This document shows, in pieces, positions 36,203-44,510 of a DNA stretch of 64,000 nucleotides (within the stretch, counting starts at the first letter, position 1; the number at the start of each line of letters is the position of its first letter). Source of the stretch: Lentzea alba (GTDB lineage: Bacteria > Actinomycetota > Actinomycetes > Mycobacteriales > Pseudonocardiaceae); the NCBI RefSeq assembly GCF_011067745.1, contig NZ_JAAMPJ010000002.1, positions 124,001 to 188,000 on the forward strand, read 5' to 3'. The notes beneath the pieces were generated by a model, which worked only from the letters and a program-made list of their open reading frames with translations, was not told where the DNA came from and ran no database searches. The position numbers were made by a program, and so were the translations under genes.

Positions 36203-37528
36203 TCAGGACTGGACGGCGCGGTCGAAGTCCGACTTCGGGTCGTTGATCTGGCCCAGCGCCACGATCTCGCGGCCGTAGAACAGCGCCTGCGTCCAGTCCA
36301 TCAGGACGCGGAGCTTGCGGTTCACGGTCGGCATGAACGCCACGTGGTAGCTGCGGTGCATGAACCATGCCGGCAGGCCCTTGAAGCGCATGCCGAACAC
36401 GTCCGCCACGCCCTTGTAGAGGCCGAGGCCGGCGACCGAGCCGAGGTACTTGTGGAAGTAGTCCTTCGGCTTCTGGCCGCGCAGCGACGCGACGATGTTC
36501 TTGGACAGCAGCTTCGACTGACGGATGGCGTGCTGCGCGTTCGGCACGCACGTCGCCGTCGGGTCCTCCTCGATGCGCGAGAGGTCCGGCACCGCGGAGC
36601 AGTCGCCGGCGGCCCACACGCCGTCGAGGCCCTGGACCTGCATGGCGGCGGTGCACCGGACGCGGCCGCGCTCGTCGAGCGGGAGGTCCGTGTTGCGCAG
36701 CACCGGGTTCGCCTTCATGCCGGCGGTCCAGATGATCGTGTCGGAGTCGAACTCGGTGCCGTCGTCGAGAATGACGTGGCCACCCTCGAGCGACTTCACG
36801 CGGGTGTCGAGGTAGATCTTGATGCCGCGCTTCTCCAGCGCCTCGACGGTCCACGCGCCGAGCTTGGCGGACACCTCGGGCATGATCCGGCCCATCGCCT
36901 CGACGAGGACCCAGTTCATCTCTTCGGGCTTGACACCCTCGTAGTACCGAAGCGCATACCGCGTCATGTCCTCGAGCTCGGCGAGCGTCTCGATGCCCGC
37001 GAAGCCGCCACCGATCACGACGAAGCTGAGCAGCTTCTTGCGCAGGTCCGCGTTGTTCGTGCTCGCTGCCTGGTCCAGGCGCGACAGCACGTGGTTGCGG
37101 ACGTAGATCGCCTCGCCGATCGTCTTCATGCCGATGCCGACCTCGGCCAGGCCGGGGATCGGAAGCGTGCGGGAGATCGCACCCAGCGCGGAGACGAGCA
37201 CGTCGTACTCGATCTCCTCGACGTGGCCGTCGGACAGCTCGGCGGTCACGATCTTGCGCGCGTGCTCGATCTTGGTGACGCGGCCCGTGACGACATGGCA
37301 GCGCTTGAGCACCTTGCGCAGGGGGGCGACGACGTGGCGCGGCTCGATGGAGCCGGCCGCCGCCTCAGGCAGGAAGGGCTGGTAGGTCATGTGCGGCTGC
37401 GGGTCGATGACGGTGACCGACGCCTCACCGGATCGCAGCTTCTTCTGCAGTCCGAGAGCCGTGTACATCCCGACGTACCCACCGCCGACAATGACGATTC
37501 GCGTGGGTTGCGACTTCACAGCAGCCAT
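36203..37528 (-). CDS. ndh: Type II NADH dehydrogenase (NDH-2) / NAD(P)-FAD oxidoreductase
   Basis: 441 aa. Two dinucleotide-binding folds: RIVIVGGGYVGMYTALGL near the N-terminus (FAD) and SFVVIGGGFAGIETLAELED mid-protein (NADH), plus VWAAGDCSAVPDL for the FAD ribityl. C-terminal amphipathic region with LPAWFMHRSYHVAFMPTVNR typical of membrane-associated NDH-2. It oxidises NADH and reduces menaquinone without pumping protons. ATG 37528 (MAAVKSQPTRI) preferred over the longer frame. Confidence 0.9.
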   Translation of the reverse strand: MAAVKSQPTRIVIVGGGYVGMYTALGLQKKLRSGEASVTVIDPQPHMTYQPFLPEAAAGSIEPRHVVAPLRKVLKRCHVVTGRVTKIEHARKIVTAELSDGHVEEIEYDVLVSALGAISRTLPIPGLAEVGIGMKTIGEAIYVRNHVLSRLDQAASTNNADLRKKLLSFVVIGGGFAGIETLAELEDMTRYALRYYEGVKPEEMNWVLVEAMGRIMPEVSAKLGAWTVEALEKRGIKIYLDTRVKSLEGGHVILDDGTEFDSDTIIWTAGMKANPVLRNTDLPLDERGRVRCTAAMQVQGLDGVWAAGDCSAVPDLSRIEEDPTATCVPNAQHAIRQSKLLSKNIVASLRGQKPKDYFHKYLGSVAGLGLYKGVADVFGMRFKGLPAWFMHRSYHVAFMPTVNRKLRVLMDWTQALFYGREIVALGQINDPKSDFDRAVQS

Positions 37529-37670
37529 ACACATATGGTCGCACCAGGAGCCCCTTTTTCGCGCGTCCGGAGGGGCCGTTGTGACTACCGTCGCCGGGTG
37601 ATGCCGAACACCCTCACCGCTGACCTGCACCTTGAGTGAGATTTGAGGTGTTCTCGCTGAGAGGGTCGAT

Positions 37671-38132
37671 TCAGATCCTCAGCGCGACGACCGCGATCAC
37701 GACCGTCAGAGCACCCAGTCCGAGCAGCTCGACGAGTCCGATGTTAGGCCCCGATGGGACGAACGCCGCGATCCCCGCGACAGCGAATGAGATCGCCTGG
37801 ACAATGGCGAACCGGCGCGCTGGAGCTTTCAGCGCGGCGGGCTCGATTCTCGTTTTCACCGGAACGACCGCGGCCAACGCCGCCGTCACGTGAATCAGGT
37901 GCAGCGCCGGGATCATCAGCAGCACGCCGAGTCGCAACGGGTGCCCGTCGGCGAACGCCATCGCCACCGCCGCGTAGCCGATCAGCAACGCCGCGCCCGC
38001 GCTTCCCGGCATCAGCGCGGTGATCGCCGTCAGCACCGTCACGATGATCAGCGGCGCGATCGAGTCGGACTCCAGGTGCAGGATCAACGCCACGGGCACC
38101 GCGGCGAGCACTATCGCCAGTCGCATCAGCAT
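37671..38132 (-). CDS. Integral membrane protein, last gene of MoxR operon
   Basis: 153 aa with about five hydrophobic helices (LAIVLAAVPVALIL, PLIIVTVLTAITALMPG, AALLIGYAAVAMAFA, VLLMIPALHLIHVTAALAAVV, LLGLGALTVVIAVVAL). The ATG overlaps the 3' end of the DUF58 gene by 7 bp. No motif known to me. Context suggests a partner of the MoxR/DUF58 complex at the membrane. Confidence 0.75.
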   Translation of the reverse strand: MLMRLAIVLAAVPVALILHLESDSIAPLIIVTVLTAITALMPGSAGAALLIGYAAVAMAFADGHPLRLGVLLMIPALHLIHVTAALAAVVPVKTRIEPAALKAPARRFAIVQAISFAVAGIAAFVPSGPNIGLVELLGLGALTVVIAVVALRI

Positions 38133-39355
38133 TCCGGCGTCACCGCCACCCCGTGCCGGCTCATGCGCTTGAGCCGCAACCGGTGTTCCGCTGCGATCAT
38201 CTCCGCCGCCACCTCACCCCACGGCGCCTCCGGATCAGGCCGCAACGGCAACGGCAACGTGTTGATCGCCAGCACCACGTGTCCGTGTTTGCGCGTCTGC
38301 ACGGCCAGCTCGGCGATCTCGTCGTCGAGGAACGGCGACAGCAACACGACCACCGACCCGTGCGGGAGCTTCCGCAACGCCACGCGCGACGCCCACCCGG
38401 CAGCCTGCACGCACACGACGAGCTGCGTGCGGATCCGCATCAGGTGCCGACGGCCGACCCCGGACCGGACGTTGAGCTGCGGCCGGCTCAGGTCCATCAA
38501 CGCCACCCGGTCGCCTTGCCGCAGGTACCCCGCCGCCATCGACGCCGCCCTGCGCACCGCGCGGTCCAGGCTGCCTCCAGGACGCGTCGTCGCCCCGTAG
38601 TAGGGCGACGCCCAGTCCGCCACGTTCGCGCCGACGTCGGTGCGCGTGTCGACGGCCAGCACGATCTCCGCGTCGGCCTCGGCGTGCCGTTCGCGGACGT
38701 GGACCGTGCCGGTGCGGGTGGTGACGCGCCAGTCGATGCGCTTGAGCCGGTCACCGGGCTGGAACGCCCTGATGTCGCGCAGTTCGGTGGAGTCGCCCGC
38801 GCGGGGCGAGCGGTGGATGCCGACCAGCCCGGCGGGGCGCGGTGGCAGCGGGCCGGACGGGTGGTGCTCGACCGGAGGCAGGATCGTGCGGACGTGTTCG
38901 GTGCCGACGATCGGGCCGTAGACGTGCATGCCGTCCGGGCCGGCGAAGAGGTGGTCCAACCGCAGGTCGACGCCGGGCCCCCACGCGTCCCGCCGGATCT
39001 CCACGGGCAGATCGGGCGAGTGCGCCGGGACCGCCGCGGGGCCGCCCGGCAGCTTGATCACCGCGATCTCCGCGTCCGCGCCGTCGACGTGCGCGACGGT
39101 GTGCACCACTCCGGCGCCCGCACCGCGCGGCACCGGACGGACGCTGACCGTCGGCGTGCCCGTCGGCTTCGACGTGAGCAACACGCTGAGCACCAGCGGC
39201 ACGCCGAACAGCACCATCTCGACCTGGTGCAGGAACAGGCCGCCGACGACGAGCCCGACACCGAGCCACACCGCGCGCGAGTAGGCGTCCGTCGGATGCC
39301 AGTGCGCGCCGTGCGACCGGGCGAACGCGTCCCTGATCTTGTCCGCTCTGCTCAT
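38126..39355 (-). CDS. DUF58 domain protein (MoxR partner)
   Basis: 409 aa. Two N-terminal transmembrane segments (VWLGVGLVVGGLFLHQV and LFGVPLVLSVLL), a beta-rich domain, then the DUF58 block with GDSTELRDIRAFQPGDRLKRI and WRVTTRTGTVHVRE, followed by a VWA-like segment starting AEIVLAVDT. DUF58 proteins work with MoxR ATPases in assembly or metal insertion; the target is unknown. ATG 39355 overlaps the moxR stop (ATGA). Confidence 0.88.
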   Translation of the reverse strand: MSRADKIRDAFARSHGAHWHPTDAYSRAVWLGVGLVVGGLFLHQVEMVLFGVPLVLSVLLTSKPTGTPTVSVRPVPRGAGAGVVHTVAHVDGADAEIAVIKLPGGPAAVPAHSPDLPVEIRRDAWGPGVDLRLDHLFAGPDGMHVYGPIVGTEHVRTILPPVEHHPSGPLPPRPAGLVGIHRSPRAGDSTELRDIRAFQPGDRLKRIDWRVTTRTGTVHVRERHAEADAEIVLAVDTRTDVGANVADWASPYYGATTRPGGSLDRAVRRAASMAAGYLRQGDRVALMDLSRPQLNVRSGVGRRHLMRIRTQLVVCVQAAGWASRVALRKLPHGSVVVLLSPFLDDEIAELAVQTRKHGHVVLAINTLPLPLRPDPEAPWGEVAAEMIAAEHRLRLKRMSRHGVAVTPEC

Positions 39356-40293
39356 GAGCTGGGCGGGCCCGGAACCTTGCCGAGCAGCTCGGTGACCACC
39401 TGCACACCGCTGACACCGGACGTCCACGTCTCGGGCTTCATCACGAGCCGGTGCGACAGCACGGCGACCGCGCACTCCTTGACGTCCTCGGGCGTCACGT
39501 ACGCACGTCCGTCCAAAGTGGCGACAGCGCGGGCGACGAGCACGAGCGCCTGCGCACCTCGTGGTGACGCGCCGACCTCGACAGACTGGTGCCGCCGCGT
39601 CGCCACGGCCAGATCGACGCAGTACCGCAGGAGATCGTCGTCCACTGTGGTCTTTTCCAGCTCGGCCTGAAGCTCCGCGAGGCGGCCTCGCGCCAGCACC
39701 GGCGGCACCTCGGCCTCTTCCCGCTGCCGCGCGATCCGCCGCCGCAGGACCTCGACCTCTTCCTCGGCGGGCGGATAGCCGATGTCGAGCCGCACCAGGA
39801 ACCGGTCGAGCTGCGCCTCGGGCAACGGGTAGGTGCCCTCGTACTCGACGGGGTTCGAGGTGGCGAGCACGTGGAACGGCTTGGGCAACCCGAACGTGCG
39901 CCCCTCGACCGTGACCTGCCGCTCCTGCATGGCTTCCAGCAATGCGGACTGCGTCTTGGGCGGCGTCCGGTTGATCTCGTCGGCCAGCAGCAACCCGGTG
40001 AACACGGGCCCCTGGTGGAACTCGAACTCGCGGCTGCCGGGGTCGTAGAGGAACGACCCGGTGACGTCCGCGGGCAGCAGGTCCGGCGTGCACTGCAGGC
40101 GGCGGAAGTCGAGGCTCAACGCCTGCGCGAGCGACCGCGCGATCAACGTCTTGCCGAGCCCCGGCACGTCCTCCAGCAGCACGTGCCCACCGGCCAGCAC
40201 GGCCGCCAGCGCGAGTCGGACCGTCCGCGTGCGCCCGACGACGACCTTGCCGATCTCGTCGAGAACGGCCTTGGCCTCCAGTTCAATGCTCAC
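39352..40293 (-). CDS. MoxR-family AAA+ ATPase
   Basis: 313 aa. Walker A GLGKT (45-49), Walker B LLLADE (101-106), sensor 1 HVLATSNPVEYEG and arginine finger region PEAQLDRFLVRLDIGYP. Classic MoxR chaperone ATPase. The GTG start overlaps the preceding small-membrane-protein gene. Operon order: DUF4129 protein, small membrane protein, MoxR, DUF58, membrane protein. Confidence 0.93.
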   Translation of the reverse strand: MSIELEAKAVLDEIGKVVVGRTRTVRLALAAVLAGGHVLLEDVPGLGKTLIARSLAQALSLDFRRLQCTPDLLPADVTGSFLYDPGSREFEFHQGPVFTGLLLADEINRTPPKTQSALLEAMQERQVTVEGRTFGLPKPFHVLATSNPVEYEGTYPLPEAQLDRFLVRLDIGYPPAEEEVEVLRRRIARQREEAEVPPVLARGRLAELQAELEKTTVDDDLLRYCVDLAVATRRHQSVEVGASPRGAQALVLVARAVATLDGRAYVTPEDVKECAVAVLSHRLVMKPETWTSGVSGVQVVTELLGKVPGPPSS

Positions 40294-40640
40294 TCGACCC
40301 TCCTGAGCCTTTCGGCGAGTTCCTTCGGGTCCGGCATCTCGGATGCCTCGATCCCCAGTCGTGCGAGCCGGGCGCGGAACCGTTCCTGGTAGCGCCGCGG
40401 GTTCTCCGCCGCCTCGGCCAGCCTGCTCGCGAGCGTGCTGGCGTGCGCGGAACTGATCGAGCCGGGTGGCGGCGGTGCCGAGCTCCACACGATGTCCGTG
40501 GCCCGCGGCAGCCTCGTGAGCAGCACGCCGAACGCGGTGGGCGGCACGGCCAGCGCCGTCGCCCAGAACGGCGAGGCGCCGAACCACCAGATGACGACGC
40601 CGATGATCACCCCGACCACCAGCGCGAGCGCGGTTTTCAT
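40290..40640 (-). CDS. Small two-helix membrane protein in MoxR operon
   Basis: 116 aa. Two N-terminal helices (LALVVGVIIGVVIWWFGASPF and ATALAVPPTAFGVLL), then a cytoplasmic charged helical tail (ASRLAEAAENPRRYQERFRARL ending ERLRRVE). Start 40640 ATG overlaps the upstream gene by 4 nt, stop overlaps moxR. Family unknown. Confidence 0.75.
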   Translation of the reverse strand: MKTALALVVGVIIGVVIWWFGASPFWATALAVPPTAFGVLLTRLPRATDIVWSSAPPPPGSISSAHASTLASRLAEAAENPRRYQERFRARLARLGIEASEMPDPKELAERLRRVE

Positions 40641-41239
40641 GCCAGCTCCCGGACGATGCGGCTCAACTCTCGTTGCGCCTCTTGAGCTTGCTCCGCGGTC
40701 ACGTCCTCATGCCCGAAGCGCGCGCGTTGGTACAGGTCCTTGAGAACGGCGGCGTCGACGCCGAGCTTCTCGGTGAACTCGGTCGGCGTCTGGTGCGGCA
40801 AGCGCTGCTCGGCCTCCTCCAGCGCGAGCCAGGCGGCGATCACGGCATCGCGCGGCGGCCGTTGCGGGTGCTCGGTGAACTCCTGCAACGCCTTCTCGAC
40901 GCGCTGGACCGCCGACACGGTCGGCGCGAGCTCGAAGTCCTCGATCTCCACACCGCGCACACCGCGGCGGCGACGCCAGCGCGGCAGCTCGAGCGCGAGG
41001 ATGATCCCGACCAGTCCGAACAGGACGAGCCCGGCGAGGAACAGCAGCAACGCCGTGAACGGCACCGCCACCACGTCCGGCAGGTGCTGCGGCACCACGA
41101 CGTCGAGCGCCGGCGACGAGTCCTGAGGCGGCGCGCGGTCGTCCAGGCGGTTGACGAGCGTGATCGGCGACGAACCGCTGGCCGCCACGACGACGATCAG
41201 CAGCGCCGCCACCGCGACCACGGCTCGCCACCACTTCAT
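40637..41239 (-). CDS. DUF4129-domain membrane protein, first gene of MoxR operon
   Basis: 200 aa. Helix 1 (WWRAVVAVAALLIVVVAASG), a periplasmic loop, helix 2 (ALLLFLAGLVLFGLVGIILALEL), a basic WRRRRG stretch and a helical DUF4129-like C-terminus with VIAAWLALEEAEQRLPHQTPTEF. DUF4129 proteins usually accompany MoxR/DUF58. I use the ATG at 41239 (MKWWRAVVAV), which starts the helix; the longer frame to 41290 has no ribosome site I can see. Confidence 0.8.
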   Translation of the reverse strand: MKWWRAVVAVAALLIVVVAASGSSPITLVNRLDDRAPPQDSSPALDVVVPQHLPDVVAVPFTALLLFLAGLVLFGLVGIILALELPRWRRRRGVRGVEIEDFELAPTVSAVQRVEKALQEFTEHPQRPPRDAVIAAWLALEEAEQRLPHQTPTEFTEKLGVDAAVLKDLYQRARFGHEDVTAEQAQEAQRELSRIVRELA

Positions 41240-41300
41240 GCTGGTCAGCCTTACACGGTTCGCCGCCGTTGGGATGATCCTTTTGGCCAACTCGAAGGTC

Positions 41301-41729
41301 TCAGACCGGAAACGGCAGGAACCTCCAGACCGGCGCCCGCGGATCGACGTCGACGAGGTGCGGCACGACCTTGCGCAGCGCCGCTGACTGCTCGCCGATG
41401 CGCTTGCGCACGACGTGGCCGCTGCCCCCTCCCTCGGGGACGTCTCGCTCGGGGCCCAGGCCGAGGGCGACGTAGAGGGTGCTCAGGCCGGCGTAGGCGC
41501 TCCGCTCGCGCACCCACACCGTGGTGCTGACGCCGCGGTCGGGTCCGTATCCGCTCCACACGTTGATCTCGACGCTCAGCCTTCCCCGCTCGTACCGGAG
41601 ACCGCCGTGCTGGAGGTAGCCGCTGGGTTCGATGGTGTGGGGGCCGGTGAACCCGTGCTTGTCGACCAGGAACGAGAACGCCGCCGGCCCCTCGGTCCAC
41701 AGCACGTGTGCGGGACTCCGCTTCCCCAT
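41301..41729 (-). CDS. Hypothetical protein, 142 aa
   Basis: Soluble, beta-rich with many Trp/Tyr/Gly residues: HVLWTEGPAAFSFLVDKHGF, SGYLQHGGLRYERGRLS, INVWSGYGPDRGVSTTV. No signal peptide. Before the 55-bp duplication its ATG evidently overlapped the stop of the UDG gene (TGATG still present at the left repeat). Family unknown. Confidence 0.65.
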   Translation of the reverse strand: MGKRSPAHVLWTEGPAAFSFLVDKHGFTGPHTIEPSGYLQHGGLRYERGRLSVEINVWSGYGPDRGVSTTVWVRERSAYAGLSTLYVALGLGPERDVPEGGGSGHVVRKRIGEQSAALRKVVPHLVDVDPRAPVWRFLPFPV

Positions 41730-41731
41730 CA

Positions 41732-41786
41732 GCTCACCGCCCTCCGCAGCACGTCCTGAAGCATCTCCTGGGTGAGCTTCCCGGTG
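41732..41786. repeat. 55-bp direct repeat, left copy
   Basis: Identical over 55 bp to 42290-42344, which is the 3' coding end of the uracil-DNA glycosylase. This copy is a leftover fragment of that gene's end, next to the ATG of the 142-aa gene. Confidence 0.9.
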
Positions 41787-41806
41787 AAAACGTTTTGCTG
41801 TCCGGA

Positions 41807-42013
41807 CTACCCGGATTCACGAACGTCGACCTCGATGCGCGGCCACGGGAACAGCCTCACCCTGACCGACACGTCCGCCTTGCCCTTCGGCCGCACACTC
41901 TTGGTGAGCACCATCGCGACAAGGAAGTAGGTCCAGATGAGCAGCACACTGAGCAGAGCTACGAACGCCAAGGGGCCGGCACTCGCCACGAGCTCACCCA
42001 TCTGAGACCACAT
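41807..42013 (-). CDS. Small membrane protein, 68 aa, in segment between direct repeats
   Basis: MWSQMGELVASAGPLAF, then one helix (VALLSVLLIWTYFLVAMVL) and a basic tail (KPKGKAD-like, TKSVRPKGKADVSVRVRLF) ending in a short beta-like stretch. No ribosome site stronger than AGGTG. It lies inside the roughly 500-bp segment that separates the two 55-bp repeats and may have arrived with it. Confidence 0.45.
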   Translation of the reverse strand: MWSQMGELVASAGPLAFVALLSVLLIWTYFLVAMVLTKSVRPKGKADVSVRVRLFPWPRIEVDVRESG

Positions 42014-42060
42014 GCGGCACCTCCGCCGACCGCACCTCCGCGTGAGGTGCCCTCAAACGG

Positions 42061-42107
42061 GAAAACGCCTCTGCGGCTGGCCGAGGCGGCTCATGTCACA
42101 GAGGCGT
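42061..42107 (-). terminator. Terminator downstream of the UDG gene (minus strand)
   Basis: On the minus strand ACGCCTCTG (from 42107) and CAGAGGCGT (to 42065) form a 9-bp stem with an inner GC hairpin, followed by TTTCCCGTTTG. It ends transcripts coming from the UDG side about 170 bp after its stop codon. Confidence 0.65.
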
Positions 42108-42277
42108 GCGAGGTTGCAGGTCTTCTACTTGCTCGTACGTACATGCCCGCCCAGGCAGTTCAACGTTCCTACGCGTCAGAGCGGAGACCACCCGAATGGG
42201 CGCAAGCCACTGCTCGCGCTGCCTGTTTGAACGTGCAGCCCTTCAGCAGAGTTCCCGCTCTGACGTGCCAACGTTGT

Positions 42278-42922
42278 TCACGAGCTCACGCTCACCGCCC
42301 TCCGCAGCACGTCCTGAAGCATCTCCTGGGTGAGCTTCCCGGTGTAGGTGTTGTGCGGCGACACGTGATAGCACCCGAACACCCGCAGCCCGCCCATCTC
42401 CACCTCCACCCCGTGCCCGAACTTGGGCCGCTCCGGCCCCAGCAACGGCAGGAACGCCTTCCACCCGAACCCGCCGAGCACCAGCACGGACCGCAGGTTC
42501 TTCATCAGCGCGATCTCCTCGCGCAGGAAGGGCGAGCACCGGTCGCGTTCCTCGGCCGTCGGCTTGTTGTCCGGCGGCGCGCACCGCACGGGCGAGGCCA
42601 TCCGCACGCCGCGAAGCTCCATGCCGTCGTCGCGCGCCCACGCGTGCGGCTGGGAGGCCAGCCCGACCTCGTACAACGCCCGGTAGAGGAAGTCGCCGGA
42701 GGGATCGCCGGTGAACATCCGCCCCGTCCGGTTTCCCCCGTGGGCGGCGGGGGCGAGGCCCACGATCAGCAGCGAGGCGTCCATGGGGCCGAAGCCCGGG
42801 ACCGGCTTGCCCCAGTACTCCTGATCGCGGAACGCGGCGCGTTTTTCGACCGCGGCCAACTCGCGCCACGCGACCAGGCGCGGGCACGCTCGGCAGGCCG
42901 TTATTCGATCGTCGAGTTCCGT
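42278..42922 (-). CDS. udgB: Family 5 uracil-DNA glycosylase (UdgB), start unresolved
   Basis: About 214 aa. N-terminal Fe-S cysteines CRACPRL, motif GLAPAAHGGNRTGRMFTGD (family 5 catalytic loop), later Cys (SPVRCAPPDNKPTAEE and FGCYHVSPHN), the H-loop HVSPHN. All four cluster Cys are present. No ATG, GTG or TTG precedes CRACP in frame; expected start M-T-E-L-D-D corresponds to codons ACT-ACG-GAA (42925-42917). Excises uracil and hypoxanthine from DNA. Divergent from the S10 peptidase gene, 12 bp between the proposed starts. Confidence 0.8.
   Translation of the reverse strand, partial: TELDDRITACRACPRLVAWRELAAVEKRAAFRDQEYWGKPVPGFGPMDASLLIVGLAPAAHGGNRTGRMFTGDPSGDFLYRALYEVGLASQPHAWARDDGMELRGVRMASPVRCAPPDNKPTAEERDRCSPFLREEIALMKNLRSVLVLGGFGWKAFLPLLGPERPKFGHGVEVEMGGLRVFGCYHVSPHNTYTGKLTQEMLQDVLRRAVSVSS
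42290..42344. repeat. 55-bp direct repeat, right copy (inside UDG gene 3' end)
   Basis: The intact gene copy of the duplicated 55 bp. After this point the reading frame ends RAVSVSS, compared with RAVS-stop at the left copy. Confidence 0.9.
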
Positions 42923-42934
42923 AGTGTTGCTCCT

Positions 42935-44395
42935 ATGTCCGAGGAGAAGACCGAAGAGAAGCCCGAGACTCCTGCTGATGATCTGGTCACCACCCAGCAC
43001 AGCATCACCGTCAAGGGCCGCGAGCTGAACTACACCGCCGTCACCGGGCGTGTCGTGCTCAAGGAAGAAGTGCTCAAGGACGGCGTGTTCGAGGGCCACA
43101 AGCCCAAGGCCGAGGTGTTCCTGACCGCGTACACGCTCGACGGCGCCGACCCGCTGAAGCGGCCGGTCACGTTCGCGTTCAACGGTGGGCCCGGATCCGC
43201 CAGCCTGTGGCTGCACATGGGGCTCCTCGGGCCGCGCAAGGTGCTGAGCGGAGACGTCGGCAACCTGACGGCGCCGCCGTACGGGATCGCGGACAACGAG
43301 GAGTCACTGCTCGCCGAGAGCGATCTCGTGTTCATCGACCCGGTGTCGACCGGGTTCTCCCGGGCCGCGAAGGGCGAGAAGCCCGCCAACTACCACGGCT
43401 ACCAGCCCGACATCGACTCGATCGCCGAGATCATCCGGCTGTGGACGTCGCGCAACGGCCGGTGGATGTCGCCGAAGTTCATCTGCGGCGAGTCGTACGG
43501 CACGCTGCGCGCCGCCGGTCTGGCCGAGCAGCTGCAGAAGAAGTACGGCATGTACGTCAACGGCCTCATGCTGATCTCCTCGGTGCTGGACTTCGCGACG
43601 CTGGAGTTCAACGAGGGCCACGACCTCGGCTACACGCTCTACCTGCCGACGTACGCGGCCATCGCGCACTACCACGGCCTGCACGGCGACCGTCCGCTCA
43701 AGGAGGTGCTCGCCGAGGCCGAGGAGTTCGCCGCCCGCGACTACCCCTACGCGCTGGCTCGCGGCAACCGGCTCTCCGACGTCGAACGCGCCGCCACGAT
43801 CGAGAAGCTCGCCCGGCTCACCGGTCTGACCGAGGAGTACGTGGACGCGGTCGACCTGCGCATCGAGCACATCCGGTTCTTCACCGAGCTGCTGCGCCGC
43901 GACCGCAAGACCGTCGGCCGCCTCGACGGCCGCTTCACCGGGTGGGACAAGGACTACGGCCGCGAGGAGATCTCCGCGGACCCGTCCATCGACGCGATCC
44001 TCGGCCCGTACTCGGCGGTGATCAACCACTACCTGCACGCCGAGCTCGGGTACTCCAACGACCTGCCGTACGAGACCCTCGCCTGGTCGGCCATCGAGAA
44101 GTGGTCGTACAAGGAGTTCGAGGGCCGGCACGTCACGACCGCGGGCAAGCTCTCGGCGGCGATGCGGGCGAACCCGCACCTCAAGGTCCACGTCGCGTTC
44201 GGCTGGTACGACGGCGCCACGCCGTACTTCGCGGCCGAGCACCTCATCGCGCACCTGCAGATCCCGAAGGAGCTCACCGCGAACATCGAGTCGGCCTACT
44301 ACCCGGCCGGCCACATGATGTACGTCCACGAGCCCAGCAGGATCCAGCAGTCCGAGGACCTGGCCGCCTTCGTCCGCAACTCGTCCAACACGTGA
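42935..44395 (+). CDS. Serine carboxypeptidase-like (S10) peptidase
   Basis: 486 aa. Alpha/beta hydrolase with FAFNGGPGSAS (oxyanion), ICGESYGTLRA (nucleophile Ser187 by count), FGWYDGATPYF (Asp) and YYPAGHMMYVHE (His). Catalytic triad complete. No signal peptide, an oddity for S10 enzymes, though normal in this bacterial branch. Low Cys content. ATG 42935. Followed 20 bp later by palindrome copy 2. Confidence 0.9.
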   Translation: MSEEKTEEKPETPADDLVTTQHSITVKGRELNYTAVTGRVVLKEEVLKDGVFEGHKPKAEVFLTAYTLDGADPLKRPVTFAFNGGPGSASLWLHMGLLGPRKVLSGDVGNLTAPPYGIADNEESLLAESDLVFIDPVSTGFSRAAKGEKPANYHGYQPDIDSIAEIIRLWTSRNGRWMSPKFICGESYGTLRAAGLAEQLQKKYGMYVNGLMLISSVLDFATLEFNEGHDLGYTLYLPTYAAIAHYHGLHGDRPLKEVLAEAEEFAARDYPYALARGNRLSDVERAATIEKLARLTGLTEEYVDAVDLRIEHIRFFTELLRRDRKTVGRLDGRFTGWDKDYGREEISADPSIDAILGPYSAVINHYLHAELGYSNDLPYETLAWSAIEKWSYKEFEGRHVTTAGKLSAAMRANPHLKVHVAFGWYDGATPYFAAEHLIAHLQIPKELTANIESAYYPAGHMMYVHEPSRIQQSEDLAAFVRNSSNT

Positions 44396-44414
44396 TCCTC
44401 ACCCGATCGAGTGG

Positions 44415-44467
44415 TTGATGAGGGGAGCTTTCATAAACCTGGGGTTTATGAAAGCTCCCCTCATCAA
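44415..44467. repeat. 53-bp palindrome, copy 2
   Basis: Same sequence as copy 1 except the innermost pair (G for A at 44442). Begins 19 bp past the S10 peptidase stop and ends 43 bp before the start of the AbiEi-like gene. An annotation may wrongly extend the AbiEi-like gene into it (MMRGAFINLGFMKAP). Confidence 0.95.
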
Positions 44468-44510
44468 GCAGGTGACCGAAATTGTCAGGGGTGCTGGGCA
44501 CCATGTCCTC

